This document shows, one piece after another, positions 26,898 to 33,714 of a stretch of 33,714 nucleotides of DNA. Source of the DNA: Elusimicrobiota bacterium (lineage in GTDB: Bacteria > Elusimicrobiota > Elusimicrobia > UBA1565 > UBA9628). The first letter of the stretch is position 1. Each line of letters opens with the position of its first letter. A program made the translations under genes and the position numbers. The stretch spans positions 1-33,714 of the forward strand of contig DAHVWT010000015.1 in assembly GCA_027327915.1 (NCBI GenBank), in the 5' to 3' direction. The notes beneath the pieces were generated by a model that saw nothing but the letters and a program-made list of their open reading frames with translations, was not told the origin of the DNA and ran no database searches.

Positions 26898-29038
26898 TGG
26901 GAGGCTTTCCCTCGGTCTCGAAAGACACGCCTCGTTTCTCGTTCTGGTTTTCGGCTCTCTACAGCCTGTTCTTCGTCTTTCTCTATTACGCGCCCCCCCA
27001 TCTTTTTTCCCGTATTGAGGAAAAGCTGCAGGATCGTCTTTTTGTCTGGCGCGGGATGTCTCTCCCGACGGGAGATCCCCGTATCGTCATCGTCGCGCTC
27101 GACGATGAAGCCCTCCAACTATACGGCTTCCCGCCGCCGCGGAAGGTTCACGCCGAGCTCTTGGGCAAGCTCCAGGCCCTGGGCGCCAAGACGGTTGCCT
27201 TCGACCTGTTTTTCATCAACCCGCGCGCCGGAAGCCAGGCCCTCATCGACGCCACGCGCCGATTCGGGCACGCCGTCCACCAGTTTCTCATCAACTGGGA
27301 ACAATCCTCCGCGGGCGGCGCCGGCCATGTCGTTCTCCGGCGCCTGGAGATGCCCATCAAGGGGCTCGTGTCCGCCTCCCAATACCTCGGCTACCCCAAT
27401 CTCATCAACGGCCTGAGCGCCGACGGTCATCCGCGGGCGGCGCTGCTTTTTTATCCCTACCTCTCCGATCCCAAGAATCCTTCCCAGCCGGCCCCCGCCT
27501 TCGCCGCCGCCGCCGCGGCCAGTTTTTCCGGAAAATCGCTTCAAGATTTGCGCCGGCGCTTCGATTTCTCGACCGTGTCGGCCCTGCAAACCTTGCGCAT
27601 TAATTTCAGGCGATGGACGGTCTGGCCCTATCATCCGGGACGCAAGGCGACGACGCTCGCGGGATTGCTGACCACGGTCCGTTCGCCCTATCGCACCATC
27701 TCCTACGTCGACGTCATGACCGGCCGGCTTTCCGCGGATCAGCGCCAGGCGCTTCGTGGCGCGCTGGTCTTTCTCGGTTCGACCAGCGTCGGCTATTACG
27801 ACCACTATCCCTCGCCCTTCAGCGACTTGACGCCGGGGGTCGTCTACAACGCCAACGTCGCCGACAACATCCTCCATGACGACTTCCTGCGGCCGATCTC
27901 GCCTCGGGGCGTCGTCGCCGCCGCCGCCGTCTCCTGCGGCGCGGGCCTGATCATGATCTGGCTTTCCTCCTTTCTCATGCTCCTCGAGCCCCTGGCCAGC
28001 ACGCTTCTGGCCTTGTCCGCCTTCGCGGGCTGGTCCGCCTTCGCTTGGTACGCCTTCACGCGGGGCTGGCGCGTCGACTTCGTCGCGCCGCTCTTCGCGC
28101 TGGCCTCCTCGTTCTTCGTCCAGATCTCCTACCGGGTCTTCGCGGAGAGCCGCGAGAAAAAATACATCACGGACCTCTTCGGACAGTTCGTCTCTCCCGC
28201 CGTCGTCTCGGAGCTCGCCAAGGACCCCGCCAAGGTCCGCCTGGGCGGCGAGAAGCGCGAGATGACGATCCTTTTCCTCGACATCGCCCATTTCACCGCC
28301 ATCTCGGAGAAGATGGACCCCGAGGCGCTCCTGAGCTTTCTCAACCGCTACCTATCGGCTTTCAGCCAGGCCATCATGGACCGCAGGGGCGCCGTCGACA
28401 AGTACATCGGCGACTGCGTGATGGCCTTCTGGAACGCGCCTCTGAGCCTCAACGAGCACCAGAAAAACGCCTGCCTCGCCGCCATCGAATGCCAGGAGGC
28501 TCTTTTGAGGCTCAACGAGGACCAGGACCGGAGTCTTCCCGAGCCGCCCTCGATCCGCATCGGCCTGAGCTCCGGGGTCGTCACGGTGGGGCTCACGGGA
28601 AGCCAGCGCAAGTTGCAGTACACGACGATCGGCGACGAGGTGAATCTCGCCTCAAGGCTCGAAGGCGCCAACAAGTATTTCGGCACGAGGATCCTGGCGA
28701 GCGAATCCACCTTCCTGCCGGCGGCGAGCGCCGTCGCGGGGCGCAAGATCGGGCGCGTGAGGGTCGTCGGCAAGGAAACCCCCGTCGCGGTCTATGAACT
28801 CCTGGCGAAGACGGATTCTCTTGCCGATTCCTGGCGCAAGGCCCTGCCCGTCTACGACGGGGCGCTCTCGCTTTTCGGCGAGGGCCGCTACGAAAAAGCC
28901 GCCTCCGTCTTCGAGGAAGTCCTCCGCCTGATTCCGGGCGACGGCCCCTCCCAACTCTACATCAAGGCCTGCCGGGATAATATCCAAACGCCTCCGCTCC
29001 CGGCGGACGTCGGGGTGTTCAACCTGATCGCCAAGTAA
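26894..29038 (+). CDS. CHASE2-domain class III adenylate/guanylate cyclase
   Basis: N-terminal CHASE2-like sensor (VIVALDDEALQLYGFPPPRKVHAELLGKLQALGAKTVAFDLFF), three TM segments, catalytic domain (EKREMTILFLDIAHFTAISE, VDKYIGDCVMAFWNAP, YTTIGDEVNLASRLEGANK). Confidence 0.94.
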   Translation: MMGGFPSVSKDTPRFSFWFSALYSLFFVFLYYAPPHLFSRIEEKLQDRLFVWRGMSLPTGDPRIVIVALDDEALQLYGFPPPRKVHAELLGKLQALGAKTVAFDLFFINPRAGSQALIDATRRFGHAVHQFLINWEQSSAGGAGHVVLRRLEMPIKGLVSASQYLGYPNLINGLSADGHPRAALLFYPYLSDPKNPSQPAPAFAAAAAASFSGKSLQDLRRRFDFSTVSALQTLRINFRRWTVWPYHPGRKATTLAGLLTTVRSPYRTISYVDVMTGRLSADQRQALRGALVFLGSTSVGYYDHYPSPFSDLTPGVVYNANVADNILHDDFLRPISPRGVVAAAAVSCGAGLIMIWLSSFLMLLEPLASTLLALSAFAGWSAFAWYAFTRGWRVDFVAPLFALASSFFVQISYRVFAESREKKYITDLFGQFVSPAVVSELAKDPAKVRLGGEKREMTILFLDIAHFTAISEKMDPEALLSFLNRYLSAFSQAIMDRRGAVDKYIGDCVMAFWNAPLSLNEHQKNACLAAIECQEALLRLNEDQDRSLPEPPSIRIGLSSGVVTVGLTGSQRKLQYTTIGDEVNLASRLEGANKYFGTRILASESTFLPAASAVAGRKIGRVRVVGKETPVAVYELLAKTDSLADSWRKALPVYDGALSLFGEGRYEKAASVFEEVLRLIPGDGPSQLYIKACRDNIQTPPLPADVGVFNLIAK

Positions 29039-29760
29039 TGCTTATTTTCTGGCGCCTCTGCTTCGGCCATCTCCTGGCCGATTTTACGTTCCAAACCGAC
29101 TTCGTCGCCCGTTGGAAGCGCAAGAGCTTCTGGGGAATGCTCTTTCATTGCGCCATGCATCCGATCGCCTACGCCGCGCTGGCCTACCCTTACCTAGGCG
29201 AGACCTGGATCAAGATCGGATGGCTTAAGCTTTCCGGTTGGCTGTGCATCCTGGCCATTTTTGTCGTGCATTTTATCGAGGATGAGTGGCGGGTCTTCAC
29301 CATTTTCAAATACCGCACTCCGGACAACACCCTGTATTTCCTGTGGGACCAGTTCATCCATCTGGCCTCCATCTTCCTCTTGACGCCGTACCAGATCGTC
29401 ACCCGGTGGCAGGCCGGCTGGCAAGGCCTCATGCCCGAGAAATGGCCCGTGCTGGGATGCCTCTTGATCCTCGCGACGCACACGAGCGTCGTCCTTGTCT
29501 ATTTCATCGAGAAGGACCTCTACGGCATCCCCTTTCCCAAGCCTTCCGAAAAATATTTCGTGATCGCGGAGAGGCTGCTGGTGGCCCTCGCCTGCCTCTT
29601 GCCGGCGCCGCTCGCCTTTCTTCTCGTCCCCGTCTTTCTCGCCGTGATGGGCGGGGCGCGTTACAAGGGCCTGGTCGGCTATTCGCAAGTGGGCTTCGTG
29701 CTCGGGGCGGCGTTGGCCGTGGCGTTCGGGCTCGCGGGACGCGCGGTTTATTACGCATAA
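29038..29760 (+). CDS. DUF3307-domain membrane protein
   Basis: CFGHLLADFTFQTDFVARWKR signature; polytopic; ATG overlaps cyclase stop (TAATG). Confidence 0.85.
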   Translation: MLIFWRLCFGHLLADFTFQTDFVARWKRKSFWGMLFHCAMHPIAYAALAYPYLGETWIKIGWLKLSGWLCILAIFVVHFIEDEWRVFTIFKYRTPDNTLYFLWDQFIHLASIFLLTPYQIVTRWQAGWQGLMPEKWPVLGCLLILATHTSVVLVYFIEKDLYGIPFPKPSEKYFVIAERLLVALACLLPAPLAFLLVPVFLAVMGGARYKGLVGYSQVGFVLGAALAVAFGLAGRAVYYA

Positions 29761-29813
29761 TATGAGCGCTCGGCATTCGGCTTCTGACTGCTGAACGTTT
29801 GCAAGGAGACACC

Positions 29814-30959
29814 ATGGACGATGTGCTGATTCTCGCCGCAACCCGGACTCCCGTCGGCGCCCTCAACGGCGTCCTCGCCTCCTACGCCGCCCCTCAGCTC
29901 GGGTCCAAAGTCCTCGCGGACGCCTTGGCAAAGGCGCAGGTGAAAGGCGCCGATTTGGGAGAGATCGTGATGGGCAACGTCATCTCCGCCGGCGTCGGAC
30001 AGGCGCCCGCCCGCCAAGCTTCGATCCTGGCTGGCATCCCCGCGAGCGTCGGGGCCACCACCGTCAACAAGGTCTGCGGCTCGGGACTCAAGGCCGTCAT
30101 GATGGCCTCCCAGTCGATCCGCCTCGGAGAAGAGAGCCTCGCGGCGGCGGGCGGCATGGAGTCGATGTCCAAGGCCCCTTTCCTTCTCGACAAGGCGCGT
30201 TCCGGCTACCGCTACGGCAATGCCGTTCTCATCGATTCGATCTTGTCGGACGGCCTCCTCGACGCCTACTCCCGCGTCCACATGGGAGACTGCGGCGAGA
30301 TGTGCGCGGAAAAATACGCGATCTCCCGCCAGGAGCAGGACGCCTTCGCGGAGAAGTCCTACCAGCGCGCGATCGAGGCCCAGAAATCCGGCGCTTTCGC
30401 GGACGAGATGGCCCCGGTCGACGGGCTCGCCGCCGACGAGGAGCCGGGCCGCGTCAAATTCGACAAGATCCCCAAGCTCAAGGCGGCCTTCAAGGCGAAC
30501 GGAACCATCACGGCGGCGAACGCCTCCAAGCTCAACGACGGCGCGGCCGCGCTCGTCCTCGCGAGTCCCGCCGGGGCGGCGGGAAAGAAGCCTCTCGCGC
30601 GAATCGTCGGCTGGGCCACGCACTCCCAGGAACCCCAATGGTTCACGACGGCGCCGGCGGGAGCGATCGAAAAGCTCTTAAAGCAGCTCAAGTGGTCCGT
30701 CAAGGACGTCGATCTCTTCGAGGTCAACGAGGCCTTCAGCGTGGTGGCGCTCGCCGTCATGAAGCTCGTCGGGCTCCCCCTCGAAAAGGTCAACGTGAAC
30801 GGCGGCGCGGTCGCCCTGGGGCACCCCCTGGGCGCGAGCGGCGCCAGGATTCTCGCGACCCTCGTCCATGCGCTCCGTCGCCGCGGCCTCAAGAGGGGAA
30901 TCGCCGCCATCTGCTTGGGCGGCGGCGAGGCCGTCGCCGTCGCGGTCGAGACCGTTTAA
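29814..30959 (+). CDS. Acetyl-CoA acetyltransferase (thiolase)
   Basis: VNKVCGSGLKAVMMASQSI (nucleophilic Cys), VNEAFSVVALAVMK, NVNGGAVALGHPLGASGARIL, CLGGGEAVAVAVE. Confidence 0.96.
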   Translation: MDDVLILAATRTPVGALNGVLASYAAPQLGSKVLADALAKAQVKGADLGEIVMGNVISAGVGQAPARQASILAGIPASVGATTVNKVCGSGLKAVMMASQSIRLGEESLAAAGGMESMSKAPFLLDKARSGYRYGNAVLIDSILSDGLLDAYSRVHMGDCGEMCAEKYAISRQEQDAFAEKSYQRAIEAQKSGAFADEMAPVDGLAADEEPGRVKFDKIPKLKAAFKANGTITAANASKLNDGAAALVLASPAGAAGKKPLARIVGWATHSQEPQWFTTAPAGAIEKLLKQLKWSVKDVDLFEVNEAFSVVALAVMKLVGLPLEKVNVNGGAVALGHPLGASGARILATLVHALRRRGLKRGIAAICLGGGEAVAVAVETV

Positions 30960-30963
30960 AGCC

Positions 30964-32472
30964 GTGCCCCGGGCCCAGGCGGCCGCCTTCGCGCTCGGCG
31001 GCCGCGTCGATCTTGATATTTTCCGCCAAGTCGCCTCCGGATCGAGGCCGGTTTCCCTCGGCCGCGAGGGAAGGCGCCGCGTCGCCCAAAGCCGGGCCCG
31101 GCTCCTCGCGGCGGCGGCGCGCGGCCCGATCTACGGCGTCAACACGGGCTTTGGCGACCTGGCCTCAAAGCGCATACCGCCGAAGGATCTCCTCAAGCTT
31201 CAACGGAATCTCGTCCTGAGCCACGCCTGCGGGGTCGGCGAGCCCTTGGGCGAGGAGGAGGCCCGCGGCATCCTCTTTTTACGCGCCAACGAGCTCGCCA
31301 AGGGCCATTCGGGAGTCCGCCCGGAGCTCGTCTTGCGCCTGGCCGATCTCCTCAACTCGGGCTCCGTCCCCGTGATCCCGAGCCGCGGCTCCGTGGGCGC
31401 GAGCGGCGACTTGGCCCCGCTCGCGCACCTGGCTCTCCTCGTGCTCGGCGAGGGAGACGCCCTCCACGGAGGGCGCCGAATCCCCGCGTCGGCGCTCCTT
31501 TCCCGGCTGGGCCTCAAGCCTTTCGTGCTCGATGCCAAGGAGGGGCTCTCCCTTCTCAACGGCACTCAGGCGATGCAGTCCCTGGGGGCCCTGGCCCTCC
31601 TCTCGGCCCGCCGCGTCTTCGACGCGGCGACGCTCGCCTGCGCCGCGACTCTCGAGGCCTGCGCGGGGACGCCCGCCCCCTTCGACTCCCGGCTTCACTC
31701 GCTCAAGCCGCATCCGGGCCAGATGAAAGTCGCCCGGGAGCTCCGGAGCCTCCTGGCCGGCAGCGCGATCCGCCGCTCGCACATCAAAAACGATCCCCGC
31801 GTCCAGGATCCCTACAGCCTGCGCGCCGCCCCGCAAATCCACGGACCGGTGTGGGACGCGATCGTCTCGGCGCGGCGCACGGTCGAGATCGAGATGAACT
31901 CCGCGACCGACAACCCCCTCGTCGTCGGCTCCCGCGTCGTCTCCGGCGGGCATTTTCACGGTGAAGCCCTGAGCCTCGCCTTCGACTCCCTGGCGACCGC
32001 CTTCGCGGTGCTGGGCGGAGTCTCGGAGCGGAGAATCTACCTGCTCACGGCCGGCAAGGCTCCGGGGCTCAAGCCCTTCCTGGCCTCGCGGCCCGGGCTC
32101 GAGTCCGGCTGGATGATTCCCCAGGTCGCGGCGGCGGCGCTGGCCTCCGAGAACAAGGGGCTCGCGCATCCCGCGAGCGCCGACTCGATTCCCACCTCGG
32201 CGGGGCAGGAGGATTTCGTCAGCATGGGGATGGGGGCCGCCTTGAAGCTCAAGCGCGCCGTCTGGAACACGGCGCAGATCGTGGCGATCGAGCTTTTGAT
32301 GGCCGCGCGCGGCGTCGAATCCCGCGCGCCCTTGAAGCCCGGCCGAGGCGTCGCGCGCGGCTTGGCGCGGCTTCGCCGCGAGATCGCGCCGAGCCCCGAG
32401 GACGAGATTCTCTCCCCGAAAATGGAGCGGAGCCGGGACCTCGTCTTGAGAGGCGAATTCTCCTCGCCATGA
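30964..32472 (+). CDS. hutH: Histidine ammonia-lyase
   Basis: GTG start; [18 protein letters not shown] motif [51 protein letters not shown]. Confidence 0.94.
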   Translation: MPRAQAAAFALGGRVDLDIFRQVASGSRPVSLGREGRRRVAQSRARLLAAAARGPIYGVNTGFGDLASKRIPPKDLLKLQRNLVLSHACGVGEPLGEEEARGILFLRANELAKGHSGVRPELVLRLADLLNSGSVPVIPSRGSVGASGDLAPLAHLALLVLGEGDALHGGRRIPASALLSRLGLKPFVLDAKEGLSLLNGTQAMQSLGALALLSARRVFDAATLACAATLEACAGTPAPFDSRLHSLKPHPGQMKVARELRSLLAGSAIRRSHIKNDPRVQDPYSLRAAPQIHGPVWDAIVSARRTVEIEMNSATDNPLVVGSRVVSGGHFHGEALSLAFDSLATAFAVLGGVSERRIYLLTAGKAPGLKPFLASRPGLESGWMIPQVAAAALASENKGLAHPASADSIPTSAGQEDFVSMGMGAALKLKRAVWNTAQIVAIELLMAARGVESRAPLKPGRGVARGLARLRREIAPSPEDEILSPKMERSRDLVLRGEFSSP

Positions 32473-33714
32473 CGAACGCCCTCGCGGCCCCGGCCAAGCC
32501 CCTGCGCGCCCCGCGCGGACGGAAGCTCCACTGCCGCTCCTGGCAGCAGGAGGGAGCCCTGCGGATGCTCATGAACAACCTCGACCCCGAGGTCGCGGAG
32601 CGCCCCGAGGACTTGGTCGTCTACGGCGGCCGCGGCAAGGCCGCCCGCGACTGGCCCTCCTTCCACGCCATCGTCCGATCGATCAAGAGCCTCGCCAACG
32701 ACGAGACCCTGCTCATCCAGTCCGGAAAGCCCGTCGGGGTCTTCCGGACCTTCGAGGAGGCGCCCCGCGTCCTCATCGCCAACGCGAACCTCGTCGGGCG
32801 TTGGGCGACCTGGGAGCATTTCGACGAGCTCGAGCGGCGCGGGCTCATGATGTTCGGCCAGATGACGGCGGGCTCGTGGATCTACATCGGGACCCAAGGC
32901 ATACTCCAAGGGACCTACGAGACCTTCGCGCAGGCCGCGCGCAAGCATTTCGGGGAAAGCCTCGAGGGCCGGCTCGTCGTGAGCGCGGGGCTGGGCGGCA
33001 TGGGCGGCGCCCAACCCCTGGCCGCCGTCATGAACGGCGCCGCTTTCCTGGGCGTGGAAGTCGATGCCCGGCGGCTCGAGATGCGCCTGAAGACCGGCTA
33101 TCTCGACGCCGTCGAGACCCATCTCGACGCGGCGCTCGATCGCGTCCTCGAAGCGAAGAAGAGCCGCCGCGCGCTTTCGATCGGCCTGCTTGGCAACGCC
33201 GCCGAGATCATGCCCCGGATCGCGTCGCGGAACCTCCCGGTCGATCTCCTGACGGACCAGACCTCCGCCCACGATCTTCTGTTGGGCTACGTTCCCCGCG
33301 GGCTCTCCGTCGAGGACTCCCGGGAGCTCGCCCGCAAGGACCCCGAGAAGAAAAAGGCGCTGGCCTTGGAGTCGATCGCCGAGCACGTCCGGGCGATGCT
33401 GGAGCTCAAGCGGCAGGGCTCGATCGTCTTCGACTACGGCAATAACATCCGCGCCCAAGCCAAGTCCGCGGGCGTCACGGACGCCTTCTCGATCCCGGGC
33501 TTCGTGCCGGAATTCATCCGCCCGCTCTTTTGCGAGGGGAAGGGCCCCTTCCGCTGGGCCGCCCTCTCCGGGGACCCCGAGGACATAGCGACCCTCGACC
33601 GGGAAGCCTTGAAGCTCTTCGGCCGCGATCCAGCGCTCGCGCGGTGGATCAAGTTGGCTTCCCAAAAAGTCCGATTCCAGGGGCTTCCGGCGCGCATCTG
33701 CTGGCTGGGGCTGG
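32469..33714 (+). CDS. hutU: Urocanate hydratase, 5' part (runs off right edge)
   Basis: Not in ORF track. Manual translation: [70 protein letters not shown]...[20 protein letters not shown]...[33 protein letters not shown] overlap with hutH. Confidence 0.95.
   Translation, partial: MTNALAAPAKPLRAPRGRKLHCRSWQQEGALRMLMNNLDPEVAERPEDLVVYGGRGKAARDWPSFHAIVRSIKSLANDETLLIQSGKPVGVFRTFEEAPRVLIANANLVGRWATWEHFDELERRGLMMFGQMTAGSWIYIGTQGILQGTYETFAQAARKHFGESLEGRLVVSAGLGGMGGAQPLAAVMNGAAFLGVEVDARRLEMRLKTGYLDAVETHLDAALDRVLEAKKSRRALSIGLLGNAAEIMPRIASRNLPVDLLTDQTSAHDLLLGYVPRGLSVEDSRELARKDPEKKKALALESIAEHVRAMLELKRQGSIVFDYGNNIRAQAKSAGVTDAFSIPGFVPEFIRPLFCEGKGPFRWAALSGDPEDIATLDREALKLFGRDPALARWIKLASQKVRFQGLPARICWLGL

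Noticed and set aside
27119-28291. 390-aa ORF on the - strand
   Set aside because: Antisense shadow of the CHASE2 cyclase; composition biased and no domain pattern.
29761-29800. Odd spacer GCTCGGCATTCGGCTTCTGACTGCTGAACG before the thiolase gene, with a small imperfect repeat
   Set aside because: Too short and weak to support a repeat family from this window alone.
32037-33665. 542-aa ORF on the - strand
   Set aside because: Fully antisense to hutH/hutU, which are unambiguous; low-complexity Arg/Gly/Glu-rich product typical of GC-rich shadow ORFs.

Overview
High-GC bacterial window dominated by densely packed, mostly conserved housekeeping genes. Left to right: (1) left edge: a short + strand fragment (about 1-135) with a Cas1-like N-terminal look, abutting the truncated 5' part of a GT-C-like membrane protein gene on the - strand; a tandem full-length paralogue follows (589-2382 -); (2) a TraF-like outer membrane protein and a di-heme cytochrome c peroxidase (-), divergent from queF; (3) a + strand run trxA, polA, rhomboid, coaE, rho, LysM/M23 peptidase and two polytopic membrane proteins; (4) prepilin peptidase, type IV pilin, lspA, ileS and acyl-CoA dehydrogenase (-); (5) a small secreted protein with three HILP motifs preceded by tandem FNR-type dyads; (6) aminotransferase, alpha/beta hydrolase, PPIase, rhodanese, mutM, smpB; (7) tRNA-Leu(CAG) placed directly against a HEAT-repeat gene, then a CHASE2 class III cyclase and DUF3307 protein; (8) thiolase, hutH and hutU (hutU runs off the right edge). 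Best candidates for something undescribed: the HILP-motif secreted protein with its FNR-like promoter, the 42-bp REP-like palindrome at the 5' end of the membrane protein gene, the tRNA/CDS junction, the putative AUC start of the M23 peptidase gene, and the left-edge breakpoint. I found no CRISPR array, prophage or complete mobile element. All assignments come from reading motifs by eye; no database search was run.
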